A stretch of DNA of 43,905 nucleotides, from positions 1-43,905 of the forward strand of contig CAYQQJ010000026.1 in assembly GCA_964419935.1 (NCBI GenBank), given 5' to 3'. The translations under genes were made by a program, and so were the position numbers. Under the pieces are notes generated by a model. The model was not told where the DNA came from. It saw only the letters and a list, made by a program, of their open reading frames with translations, and did no database searches. Shown here piece by piece: positions 32,389 to 40,927 of the stretch (within the stretch, counting starts at the first letter, position 1; each line of letters opens with the position of its first letter). The DNA comes from CAYQQJ01 sp964419935. Its GTDB lineage: Bacteria; Pseudomonadota; Gammaproteobacteria; Pseudomonadales; Cellvibrionaceae.

Positions 32389-33183
32389 CTAAAACGCCCA
32401 CATGAATAATACAGCGCCCAGCAGTAAGCGATATATCGCGAACGGCATCATGCTCAAACGGTTAATGAAGCCCAGGAAATAATGTATGCAGGCATAAGCG
32501 CTCACACCGGAAATAAGTGTTCCCAGAATAATGCTCATCCAGTCGACATTTTCCATAGCCGCTAATTCAAAGCCTTTGAATCCACCACTGAGCACGATAA
32601 TCGGTATCGACATCAAGAAAGAGAAGCGCGCTGCGTCTACGCGGCCGAAACCCAGCATCAACGCCGCAGTGATGGTTATACCCGATCGCGATGTCCCCGG
32701 AATCAGCGCTATGGCCTGCGCACAGCCGATAATAAGCGCAGCGCGCCAGGTAATATCAAGCAACCGCAGCCGGTGGCTGGACTTTAGATCCGCCCACCCC
32801 AGCAAAAGCCCAAAAACGATGGTGGTAGTTGCCAGTACCACGATTGAGCGCGCATGTGTTTCAACAATTTCATGGCAAGTCAGACCTATCAGGCCAGCAG
32901 GAATCGTTGCCAGAATGATCATCCAGGCGAGGTGGCTCTCTTCGGTAGCGCCCCGTGGACCAAACTGCCCGAACCAGCCTTTCAATAACCCCGCAACATC
33001 GTGCCGAAAGTAAATAACAACAGCACACAGGGTTCCAACATGGACCGCGACATCAAAAGCCAACCCTTGATCCGGCCATCCAAGAAGCTTACTCGGCAGA
33101 ATTAAATGCGCCGAGCTCGACACGGGCAAAAATTCGGTAATACCCTGAATCAGAGCTAAAACAATAATATGTAAGGGTTCCAT
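32389..33183 (-). CDS. uppP: Undecaprenyl-diphosphatase UppP (BacA)
   Basis: UppP recycles undecaprenyl diphosphate to the monophosphate for peptidoglycan and other envelope polymers, at the inner membrane. The 264-residue product has about eight membrane segments. The two active-site blocks are QGITEFLPVSSSAHLIL at residues 13-30 and PGTSRSGITITAALMLGFGR at about 155-175. It follows tsaB by 11 bases and is likely cotranscribed with it. Confidence 0.95.
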   Translation of the reverse strand: MEPLHIIVLALIQGITEFLPVSSSAHLILPSKLLGWPDQGLAFDVAVHVGTLCAVVIYFRHDVAGLLKGWFGQFGPRGATEESHLAWMIILATIPAGLIGLTCHEIVETHARSIVVLATTTIVFGLLLGWADLKSSHRLRLLDITWRAALIIGCAQAIALIPGTSRSGITITAALMLGFGRVDAARFSFLMSIPIIVLSGGFKGFELAAMENVDWMSIILGTLISGVSAYACIHYFLGFINRLSMMPFAIYRLLLGAVLFMWAF

Positions 33184-33194
33184 TCAAGCGTCTC

Positions 33195-33896
33195 TTATTG
33201 GTTGCGTTTACGTATGCGCTTTTTCCAGGTAATTTCGTTTCGGAGATATACGGGCTCTACATTGACCGCGTCGATTACCCGCCCTGCAGTAAACATGCAG
33301 TCAGCCAAACGGGCCACTGCGGAAGCTTGAGGCCAGAACTCCGCCTCGCAGTTGTGTAGCAGTGATTTGCTTTGCTGCAAAAGCGTCCAGCCAGTACCCA
33401 CACCAACGGCAGCTTTTTCTGACAGCCAATCTCTGAGCTGTTGATCAGTTTCGGTGACCGCCGACACTTGCGGAGCTGTCACCTCCTCCGGCGTATCATT
33501 GCGCATGCCATACGCCGCCCAATAGACTTCATCCATCCGCGCATCAATTGCCGTCACGCAATGGCTTGCATGAGGGTACTGTTGCTGCGCTGCAAAAGCC
33601 ATTGCCTCAAGACTGGAGACCGCCACAACCGGGAGACCAGCTCCGAATGCCAGCCCCTGCACGATTCCCGTACAGATACGTAAGCCGGTGAAAGATCCGG
33701 GGCCTGCCCCAAACGCTATAGCGTCCAGCCCGTCCAGGCACAGGCCTGTTTCCGCTAGAAGTTCATCAACCATGGGCAGTAACAGGTTCGCATGCGCACG
33801 AGGTAGGTCGCTGACACGGTCAATCAGCTTTCCGTCACTCAGAATGGCTACTGAGCAAATCTCTGTCGATGCATCAAGGGCCAAGATATTAGTCAT
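33195..33896 (-). CDS. tsaB: tRNA t6A biosynthesis protein TsaB
   Basis: TsaB is the scaffold partner of TsaD in threonylcarbamoyl-adenosine (t6A37) formation. It starts MTNILALDASTEICSVAIL, the actin-like ATPase fold, with GAGPGSFTGLRICTGIVQGL near residue 65 diagnostic of TsaB. Its 233 residues match the family. ATG 33896 is favoured because family N-termini start here; the ribosome site is weak. A TTG at 33926 in frame is an alternative. Confidence 0.93.
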   Translation of the reverse strand: MTNILALDASTEICSVAILSDGKLIDRVSDLPRAHANLLLPMVDELLAETGLCLDGLDAIAFGAGPGSFTGLRICTGIVQGLAFGAGLPVVAVSSLEAMAFAAQQQYPHASHCVTAIDARMDEVYWAAYGMRNDTPEEVTAPQVSAVTETDQQLRDWLSEKAAVGVGTGWTLLQQSKSLLHNCEAEFWPQASAVARLADCMFTAGRVIDAVNVEPVYLRNEITWKKRIRKRNQ

Positions 33897-33954
33897 AATT
33901 TCTATGCCACAGTTCCAGTTCGCCAATGGGCGTGTAGTTTAACGTATCTCAGAA

Positions 33955-33992
33955 AAGAAAAATCCCCGGCAAATGACTTTGCAGGGGATTTT
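33955..33992 (-). terminator. Intrinsic terminator of the AlgP-like gene
   Basis: On the minus strand AAAATCCCC (33984-33992) pairs with GGGGATTTT (33959-33967), continuing inwards through TGCAAA/TTTGCC. A T-rich tail (TTTTTCTTTT) follows. It lies 78 bases past the AlgP-like stop and 58 bases ahead of tsaB. Confidence 0.82.
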
Positions 33993-34069
33993 CGAGGGCG
34001 AAGATCAGGAGTAAGGCCGAAAGGCTACAACTGTCTAGACACCAAAGGCCGTTCCGGCGCAGCGTTTGC

Positions 34070-34834
34070 TTAGACTGCAGCTTTCTTCGGTGGACGTCCG
34101 CGACGCTTTGTACCCGCAGCCTTGGGTGCGGCTGTCTTTGGCGCTTTTGACGCAGCGGCCTTAGGTGCCTTGGCTTTTGGGGCTGCCTTGCGTGCTACCG
34201 TAGACTTCCTCTTGGCTTTGGTTTTGGTTTTTGCTTTCTTGTTAGCAACCGCGACCTTCGCCTGGGCTTTCTTCTCAGCAGCCTTCACCTTGCTTTTGGC
34301 TTTCTTGGCAGCTGCTTTGACCTTTTTGGAATCTGCGGCAGAGCGCTTCTTGCTCCAGCGGTCAGCAAATGCTTTAACAGCCTTGTTAAGGTCTGCCTCG
34401 GCTTTAGCGGCCAGCGACTCTTTCAGTTTTGCAACGCGCTCTTCTGAGGCTGCTTCAGCAGCTTTAACAGACGCGGCAGTCTTGGCATTGGCCAAAGCCA
34501 AACGAGCATCAGCAACCTTGGTACGACTGGCTGATACTTTTTCAGCAGCTTTGGCAACTGCGGCGCGAGCCCGCGTTGCTGCATTGGCGTCAGCGGCACG
34601 CTTGGACTTGGTAGCTTTAGCCTTGGCTGCTGCAGACTTCTTGCGAGCGTCTGCAACTTTCTTGGTTTCAGCTTGCAAATTGGCTTGAGCCTTTTCAAGG
34701 GCCGCTTGTGCTTTGGCCACTGCTGGATCTACACCGTTTGCATTGCTCTTGGCTGCACCTTTAACTGCACTTTTGGCGGATACACGCTTTGCCGCTGGAC
34801 CTTTGCGAGCGGCTTTCTTTGCAACTCTTGCCAT
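34070..34834 (-). CDS. Histone H1-like / AlgP-like Lys-Ala-rich DNA-binding protein
   Basis: A 254-residue, very basic protein made mostly of Lys and Ala (KKAARKGPAAKRVSAKSAVK, AKAQAALEKAQANLQAETKK, KKAQAKVAVANKKAKTKTKA), resembling the C-terminal tail of histone H1. The C-terminus TKRRGRPPKKAAV carries an AT-hook core (RGRP) for minor-groove binding. Pseudomonas AlgP (AlgR3) has this composition. I infer a nucleoid-associated protein; targets unknown. The Ala/Lys codon bias makes the opposite strand open too, so that ~190-codon frame is a shadow. GGAG precedes the ATG. Confidence 0.8.
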   Translation of the reverse strand: MARVAKKAARKGPAAKRVSAKSAVKGAAKSNANGVDPAVAKAQAALEKAQANLQAETKKVADARKKSAAAKAKATKSKRAADANAATRARAAVAKAAEKVSASRTKVADARLALANAKTAASVKAAEAASEERVAKLKESLAAKAEADLNKAVKAFADRWSKKRSAADSKKVKAAAKKAKSKVKAAEKKAQAKVAVANKKAKTKTKAKRKSTVARKAAPKAKAPKAAASKAPKTAAPKAAGTKRRGRPPKKAAV

Positions 34835-35540
34835 TATTGTTTCTCCTCAAAAATTTTCGACCGGGGAATACTAACTCCCGAAACCATAGCACAAAAAATA
34901 AACGCCGACGGCGTATGCATGAATATTATTTTAAAAAAACGTTCAATGCACGCGTTTTGAAGAACTTTAGCCAGAAAAAGTGCACTTTTTTATTAAATTT
35001 ACCCTGTTTCAATCTTCCAACAGCCGATTTAACGGTTTATTCATTTTGTTTTCGCCGAACGCAACGTGAACTTTACTTTAGAAATCCCAGGAATGGCGAA
35101 CGACATGGCACCAACGAAACAGGTTTACGATTCCTCAAAACGGGAATCCGATTCGCTCCGACGAACTGTTTCAACCAACCGTTCAACTTCTGAAGGAACA
35201 CCGTTGAAGGGCAAAACCCGGCAGCATAAACATAAACTCGACCAATGATTCTGGATTTCATTGCCGGCTTTCGAGGTAATGGCCTTTATTCCGCGGCGAG
35301 TGTTCTGCGCAGAGTGTTCCGCGACGAGTATTCAGCCGCGAGCGTACTGAACGAACATCCCTTGTAGCGCAGTATCGAAAACCATTCATGCCCGGCTGTA
35401 AACCAGCCCATTAATTCACAAACGGAAAGTGAAACGAGTAAGACGCCGGTATGGCAGGCTGGTCCGCCCGGCCTTGTCGAGACAGAAGATGACAGCTCCA
35501 CCTGAACAGTCATTCATGTATACCGAGCGTATCTTCAGGC
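34835..35540. other. 700-base region without a convincing gene
   Basis: Between the AlgP-like start and the adk terminator. The first ~220 bases are AT-rich and probably hold the AlgP-like promoter. Positions 35291-35352 contain about four imperfect copies of a CGCGRCGAGTGTTC-like unit. On the minus strand near 35355-35370 is CTACAAGGGATGTTCG, with a GGA-loop-like core similar to the dispersed hairpins. Several short frames (60-75 codons) overlap in both strands without ribosome sites or family features. A small RNA gene cannot be excluded. Confidence 0.3.
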
Positions 35541-35562
35541 AAAAAAAAGGGCCCTAAGGCCC
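35541..35562 (-). terminator. Intrinsic terminator of adk
   Basis: On the minus strand GGGCC-TTAG-GGCCC is followed by eight T residues, 22 bases past the adk stop codon. Confidence 0.85.
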
Positions 35563-35584
35563 GTTTATCGTCAGTTTCGTCACT

Positions 35585-36238
35585 CTATTTCAATGCGGCA
35601 GATACTTTTTTGCGGATCTCCTCAAGGCTGCCTTGCCCTTCAACTCGGCGGCATTCCGGCAACCCATTCGGGGATGTCTGCCCGAGATTCCTATAAAAGG
35701 TTACCAGAGGTTCAGTTTGCTCATGATAAACCGCCAATCGCTTGCGAACGGTTTCTTCCTTATCGTCATCGCGTTGAATCAATGGCTCACCGGTAACATC
35801 ATCCACGCCGGGTGTTTTAGGCGGATTGTGATCAACGTGATAAATGCGGCCCGAGCCTTCATGGACACGCCGCCCACTCAAGCGCGAAACAATCTCTTCA
35901 TCATCAACGCTGATTTCAAGAACCTTATCAATGGTGACACCGGCATCAGCAAGCGCTTGGGCTTGCGGTATGGTGCGCGGAAAACCATCAAACAGAAAGC
36001 CCGCCTGGCAGTCTGCTTCCTTTATACGTTCCTTGACCAGGTCGATGATAATTTCATCGGATACCAGGCCGCCCGCTTTCATAATGTCGCTGACTTTCAA
36101 ACCCAGCGGGCTGCCCGCTTTTACCGCTGCGCGGAGCATATCGCCGGTGGAGATTTGAGGAATACCAAAGGCTTCAGTGATGAACTTCGCTTGAGTACCT
36201 TTCCCGGCACCCGGAGCGCCCAGTAGAATTATTCTCAT
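35585..36238 (-). CDS. adk: Adenylate kinase
   Basis: Adk interconverts ATP, AMP and ADP. MRIILLGAPGAGKGTQAKFI carries the P-loop GAPGAGKGT. STGDMLRAAV is the AMP site, and GFLFDGFPRTIPQAQAL is the kinase block. SGRRVHEGSGRIYHVDHNPP starts the LID domain of the long (217-residue) type. The LID lacks a four-Cys zinc site, as in enterobacteria. AAGGAG is about 11 bases before the ATG. Confidence 0.96.
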   Translation of the reverse strand: MRIILLGAPGAGKGTQAKFITEAFGIPQISTGDMLRAAVKAGSPLGLKVSDIMKAGGLVSDEIIIDLVKERIKEADCQAGFLFDGFPRTIPQAQALADAGVTIDKVLEISVDDEEIVSRLSGRRVHEGSGRIYHVDHNPPKTPGVDDVTGEPLIQRDDDKEETVRKRLAVYHEQTEPLVTFYRNLGQTSPNGLPECRRVEGQGSLEEIRKKVSAALK

Positions 36239-36655
36239 ACGAGCGATACTCCTTGAATATGGTTAGAAAGTAATGGTTAGAAGGTATAAGTTACGCTGTA
36301 AACCCGGCCAGCGCTGTTTGGGAACCTTTGGGCGGAGCCGGATCGATAAATTTGCACCTGAACCGGCCGCCAAAATGTCCGGAGGTCCCCATGTTAAACG
36401 GGGCGAATACCATACACGGACGCCGCAGGTTATACAAGTAGGCTTGGTTATGGGGCGACGAAGCGCATGGAGATTTGAAACCGGTTTGTACTGCGAGCCC
36501 GGGCGAACAAATTGGACCCCAACGCCCCTCCGAAACCAACCCCGAAAACCGGATTCGAAAATAACGCATGTGCCCAGGACGGCACAGAGATAAACAATGA
36601 CTATTGATACGCCCGACACGTGCAAAAACGCTGACGGAGTTTTAATCAAGCTTTC
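36239..36655. other. 417-base gap with overlapping open frames, unknown
   Basis: Between adk and mazG. Three frames on both strands stay open over nearly the same ~280 bases: minus 36263-36649, plus 36273-36593 and minus 36291-36569. None has a ribosome site or a family I recognise. The sequence is rich in CCGG-type short repeats (GGCGGAGCCGGATCG, CCGGCCGCCAAAATGTCCGG). It may be a degraded repeat element. The adk promoter should be in the left part. Confidence 0.3.
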
Positions 36656-37486
36656 CTAAAGCCCAACTCCTTTGGCCCTTTGCCACAGGTCTTCCAGTTG
36701 ATCCGTTGGCACCTGCTCTGGCGTCTTCCCAGACTTGGCCAACTGCTCCTCAATGTAACGGAAGCGTCGCTCAAACTTTTGATTTGCCTGCCGCAGAACA
36801 GCTTCCCCATCCAGCCCCAAATGGCGGGTCAGATTGACCATCGAAAAAAGTACGTCGCCGGCTTCTTCTGCTATTTCTTCCGCACTTTGCCCAATGATGG
36901 CTTCGCGCAGTTCCCGAACTTCTTCATCAACCTGATCGAAGACCGGTGCAATATCACTCCAGTCAAAGCCACAACGGCTGGCTCGCTTTTGCAGCTTGGC
37001 TGCACGCACTAACGCCGGTAGTGCGACAGGCACATCGTCCAGCACTCCGGCAGACCCTTTGGCTGCACGCTCATCCTCTTTGATGTTTTCCCAGGCTTGC
37101 GCAAGCGCCCTTTGGTCAAGTTTCGTATTTGGGTCCCGCCGGCTCATTAACGTGCCTTCAGGGAAAACATGGGGATGTCGGCGAATGAGCTTGCCGGCAA
37201 GATCGGCCACAACGTCAGCAAACGTGAAACGCTGCTCTTCGGTCGCCAACTGGCTGTGAAAGACAACCTGAAACAACAGGTCACCGAGTTCTTCGCGCAA
37301 GTGCTGATAGTCCCGTCGCTCGATAGCGTCGACAACTTCATAGGCTTCTTCAAGGGTTGAAGGCGCAATACTCTCGTAGCTTTGCTGCAAATCCCAGTCA
37401 CATCCCGTGTCCGGGTCACGCAAGCGCGACATGACCATTAACAAATCGGCCATGCCGTAGGTTTTGGAGGATTCAGAAGAACTCAT
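36656..37486 (-). CDS. mazG: Nucleoside triphosphate pyrophosphohydrolase MazG
   Basis: MazG hydrolyses NTPs/dNTPs to monophosphate and diphosphate. The start has DLLMVMSRLRDPDTGCDWDL, the long-form signature. The first metal site STLEEAYEVVDAIERRDYQH, with REELGDLLFQVVFHSQLA, gives the EExxE and ExxD pattern. The second copy near residue 210 (EIAEEAGDVLFSMVNLTRHL) is the C-terminal MazG repeat. Its 276 residues match the two-repeat form. ATG 37486 follows AAGGCAG by 9 bases. MazG in E. coli lies beside relA and can influence (p)ppGpp, and here too it is 57 bases downstream of relA. Confidence 0.95.
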   Translation of the reverse strand: MSSSESSKTYGMADLLMVMSRLRDPDTGCDWDLQQSYESIAPSTLEEAYEVVDAIERRDYQHLREELGDLLFQVVFHSQLATEEQRFTFADVVADLAGKLIRRHPHVFPEGTLMSRRDPNTKLDQRALAQAWENIKEDERAAKGSAGVLDDVPVALPALVRAAKLQKRASRCGFDWSDIAPVFDQVDEEVRELREAIIGQSAEEIAEEAGDVLFSMVNLTRHLGLDGEAVLRQANQKFERRFRYIEEQLAKSGKTPEQVPTDQLEDLWQRAKGVGL

Positions 37487-37543
37487 CAATGAAACTGCCT
37501 TTTTTCACTGTGGTGATTGCGTTTCGCCTGAGACGCAAGACGA

Positions 37544-39784
37544 TTAACTCTTTCTGCGCACAGATGAGATGTTCGGCAACCGGCTTAAGCGCGCAAGTAC
37601 CCGGCTCAACTGACTGAAGTCCATTACTTCCACTTTCAGTGTCATATCGACCGTATTCTTGCTCTTGTCGGACAGTGTTTGCATAGCACTGACATTGATT
37701 TTCTCACGGTCCAGCATCGCCGTTATATCCCGCAACAGGCCGTGCCGATCAAATGCCTCTATCAGGATATCAACGGAATACTGGTGACTGGGCTCTTTAC
37801 CCCAATCGACAGAAATAATGCGCTCGGGTTCATCGGCCTGCCGCTGTAACACATTACTGCAGTCCTGCCGGTGAATGGACACGCCGCGGCCCAACGTAAT
37901 GTAGCCAATAATGCGATCCCCCGGAATGGGCTTGCAGCATTGCGCAATATGCGATAACAGGTTGCCGACGCCGTCGATGAAGACGTCCGTATCACTCTGG
38001 TCGCTGGACGCGCGACCGACAAGAGATATGACCGGCTCAACCGGCTGTTGTACGGAAAACAAGCGCTGCGCCACATTGATAACGCGATCGACTCCCAGAT
38101 CACCGGTACCAACGGCGGCATATAAATCGTCGGGTGTTTTCAGGTTCAGTGTTTTGGCGAGCTGTTCGTAGTCCAGATCGTCTACCGCCAGGCGGCGAAA
38201 TTCGTTGTCCAGTAGCGCACGGCCGTCCGCAATATTCTGATCCCGGTCCTGCAACCGAAACCAGTGTTGCAGTCGGCTACGCGCGCGGGAAGTGGTGATG
38301 TAACCGAGCGACGGGTTGAGCCAGTCACGACTGGGCGATTCCCGTTTGCCGGTCAGAATTTCGACCTGATCCGACGTCTTCAGCGGATGGTTCAACGGCA
38401 CTATACGTCCATTGACTTTGGCGCCCTTGCAGATAATGCCAACGTCTGAGTGAATGCGAAACGCAAAGTCCACCGGTGTGGCATTTTCCGGCAGGTCCAC
38501 AACGTGACCGTCGGGTGTGAATACGTAAATTCGATCCTGAGCAATGCCACGCGGAAAATGATCCTCCCACGGGTTGCCGCCCACTTCTTCATGCCAATCC
38601 AGGACTTGGCGCAACCACTCAATTTTCTGCTCGTAGCTGGTGGCATCAGAGGCCTGATCCGTGTGCTTGTAGCGCCAATGCGCGCAGACGCCGTATTCAG
38701 CTTCGTCGTGCATTTCCCGCGTGCGAATCTGCACTTCCACCACCCGGTTACCAGGTCCTTTAACGGCCGTGTGCAGGGAGCGGTATCCATTCTCTTTTGG
38801 GTTGGCGATATAGTCGTCAAACTCATGGGGGATATTGCGCCACAAGGCATGCACCAACCCCAATGCGGCGTAGCATTCCCGTTCCGTGTCGACCAGAATC
38901 CGGACCGCTCGAATGTCATACACCTCATCAAAGCTGATGCCTTTACGGCGCATTTTCCGCCAGATGCTGTAAATATGCTTGGCGCGACCTGTGACTTCCG
39001 CGCTGATATTTTCTTTAGCGAGCGTCTGTTTAACCACATCGAGCACCTGCTCGATGTAACTCTGTCGGTCAAGCCGGCGCTCCGCCAACAGGCGGGCGAT
39101 GTATTTGTAGTCAAAGGGCTGGGAATAACGGAAGGAAAGGTCTTCCAATTCCCACTTGATGTGGCCAATACCCAGGCGGTGCGCAAGGGGCGCGTAAATT
39201 TCCGCCACCTCTTTGGCCACTCGCTGTCGCTTCTCGATCGGCGCTTTCTTGACAGCCCGTATGGCACAAGTCCGTTCGGCCAGCTTGATCAGCGCCACGC
39301 GCACATCATCAACCATGGCAACCAGCATCTTGCGAACATTTTCCGCCTGCTCCAGTGACTGTTGGCCGAACACGCTATCGCCGGAGTGATTGGAGATGCT
39401 GCTGATGGCCGCCATGCGCTGAACACCTTCAATCAGCGATGCGGTAACGTCACCGAACTGTTTGCGCACTTGCGCCAAATCCAGCTTGTTTTCGCGCACG
39501 GAACGATAGAGCACAGCGGCTACCAGGGTGTCCCCATCCAGCTGCAGCTCTGCCAGTATCTCGGCCATTTCCAGGCCTGCGGTCACCGTGGAGTAATCCG
39601 AACCCCAACCGGTAATCTGATCACCGGGCACAGGCTCAACCTCGCGACTCAACCGGCAAGCGCCGGACACCCGTGCAATGTCATCGACCGACAGGTGTGC
39701 GTGACTGGCAACCCGGTCCAGCCATGCGTCGATATCCAGCTCGCCATCACCCTTGATCGGATGATCTTCTCTGACTTTTACCAT
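37544..39784 (-). CDS. relA: (p)ppGpp synthetase RelA
   Basis: RelA makes (p)ppGpp on stalled ribosomes. It has 746 residues. The HD hydrolase region is degenerate (VAAVLYRSVRENKLDLAQVR in place of HDxxED), the usual RelA rather than SpoT state. The synthetase block has GRAKHIYSIWRKMRRKGISF, DIRAVRILV and HDEAEYGVCAHWRYK. A TGS domain (IYVFTPDGHVVDLPENATPV) and a zinc-finger/ACT C-terminus (QCCKPIPGDRIIGY, IEAFDRHGLLRDITAMLD) follow. It is 47 bases downstream of cysM. Confidence 0.96.
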   Translation of the reverse strand: MVKVREDHPIKGDGELDIDAWLDRVASHAHLSVDDIARVSGACRLSREVEPVPGDQITGWGSDYSTVTAGLEMAEILAELQLDGDTLVAAVLYRSVRENKLDLAQVRKQFGDVTASLIEGVQRMAAISSISNHSGDSVFGQQSLEQAENVRKMLVAMVDDVRVALIKLAERTCAIRAVKKAPIEKRQRVAKEVAEIYAPLAHRLGIGHIKWELEDLSFRYSQPFDYKYIARLLAERRLDRQSYIEQVLDVVKQTLAKENISAEVTGRAKHIYSIWRKMRRKGISFDEVYDIRAVRILVDTERECYAALGLVHALWRNIPHEFDDYIANPKENGYRSLHTAVKGPGNRVVEVQIRTREMHDEAEYGVCAHWRYKHTDQASDATSYEQKIEWLRQVLDWHEEVGGNPWEDHFPRGIAQDRIYVFTPDGHVVDLPENATPVDFAFRIHSDVGIICKGAKVNGRIVPLNHPLKTSDQVEILTGKRESPSRDWLNPSLGYITTSRARSRLQHWFRLQDRDQNIADGRALLDNEFRRLAVDDLDYEQLAKTLNLKTPDDLYAAVGTGDLGVDRVINVAQRLFSVQQPVEPVISLVGRASSDQSDTDVFIDGVGNLLSHIAQCCKPIPGDRIIGYITLGRGVSIHRQDCSNVLQRQADEPERIISVDWGKEPSHQYSVDILIEAFDRHGLLRDITAMLDREKINVSAMQTLSDKSKNTVDMTLKVEVMDFSQLSRVLARLSRLPNISSVRRKS

Positions 39785-39831
39785 GTTGAACCATCATTTA
39801 AGCTATATCGAATGCGCCATTTCAGCACTCA

Positions 39832-40722
39832 TCACGAATTGAATACACCGGAAGAAAGGTAGCGGTCCCCTCGGTCGCAGATGACTGCCACAATCGTGGC
39901 GTTTTCAACTTCCCGGCTCAGTGCCAGGGCAGCGGCAACCGCACCGCCGGAAGACACACCGCAAAAAATACCCTCCCGCCGCGCCAGAGCACGCATGGTG
40001 TCTTCAGCCATGGATTGGGACATATCAACAATGGAGTCAATGTTCCTGTCGTTGTAGATTCTGGGCAGGTACTCTTCTCGCCAACGCCGGATTCCGGGAA
40101 TTGCCGCACCTTCCTGTGGCTGCAGTCCAACAACCTGAATCCTGGGGTTCTTCTCTTTCAGGTATTTCGAGGTGCCAACAATCGTACCTGTGGTGCCCAT
40201 TGAGCTGACAAAATGGGTAATCCGACCGCTCGTCTGCTGCCAGATTTCCGGTCCGGTGGTTTCATAGTGCGCCTGGGGGTTATCCAGGTTACCAAACTGG
40301 TCGAGCAGCTTGCCTTTGCCCTGGGCAGCCATTTTTTCAGCGAGGTCCCGCGCCCCTTCCATACTGGCTTCACGACTGACCAGTATCAACTCTGCGCCGT
40401 AGGCCGTCATGGCGGCCTTGCGTTCATCGGTGGAGTTATCCGGCATGATCAGAATCATCCGGTAACCTTTGATGGCTGCAACCATAGCCAGAGCGATACC
40501 GGTGTTCCCGCTGGTCGCTTCAATCAGGGTATCTCCCGGGTGAATCTCCCCCCGGGCTTCGGCGTGATTGATCATCGACAGGGCCGGGCGATCCTTGACC
40601 GAGCCGGCGGGATTGTTACCCTCCAGCTTAACCAGCAGCGTGTTGCTGGTCTGTCCGGGAAGTCGCTGCAGGCGTACCAAAGGCGTATGGCCAACAACGG
40701 ATTCTATGGTGGGGTATGTCAT
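39832..40722 (-). CDS. cysM: Cysteine synthase B CysM
   Basis: CysM forms cysteine from O-acetylserine and sulfide or thiosulfate. PLP Lys43 sits in NNPAGSVKDRPALSM. The substrate loop is EATSGNTGIALAMVAAIKGY, and the phosphate-binding block is FVSSMGTTGTIVGTSKYLKE. The short 296-residue form and RWREEYLPRIYND fit CysM rather than CysK. It is divergent from gacS with a 205-base gap. Confidence 0.93.
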   Translation of the reverse strand: MTYPTIESVVGHTPLVRLQRLPGQTSNTLLVKLEGNNPAGSVKDRPALSMINHAEARGEIHPGDTLIEATSGNTGIALAMVAAIKGYRMILIMPDNSTDERKAAMTAYGAELILVSREASMEGARDLAEKMAAQGKGKLLDQFGNLDNPQAHYETTGPEIWQQTSGRITHFVSSMGTTGTIVGTSKYLKEKNPRIQVVGLQPQEGAAIPGIRRWREEYLPRIYNDRNIDSIVDMSQSMAEDTMRALARREGIFCGVSSGGAVAAALALSREVENATIVAVICDRGDRYLSSGVFNS

Positions 40723-40927
40723 AACAACGGCCTAAATGGGCAACTGTGTCGCAGGCTTAGGTCGCCAGACGTACAGCCCGGCTCCTGCGGTCATTTGACC
40801 ATGATAGTACATTGGCCAGAGATCCTATTTTAGCCGCCTTTATGCTATCTTGAAAATCTTTAGGGTGCCCTTAAGCGTCTCAATCAATAAGAAGAACCCG
40901 GATCACCGGGTATCTGCAGGTCCCGTG

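Noticed and set aside
34122..34688. 188-codon plus-strand frame rich in Ala/Phe/Leu
   Set aside because: It is the complement of the Lys/Ala-rich AlgP-like gene; the codon bias of that gene keeps the opposite strand open.
35066..35248. 60-codon plus-strand frame before the adk terminator
   Set aside because: No ATG start, no ribosome site, composition unlike neighbours, no family resemblance.
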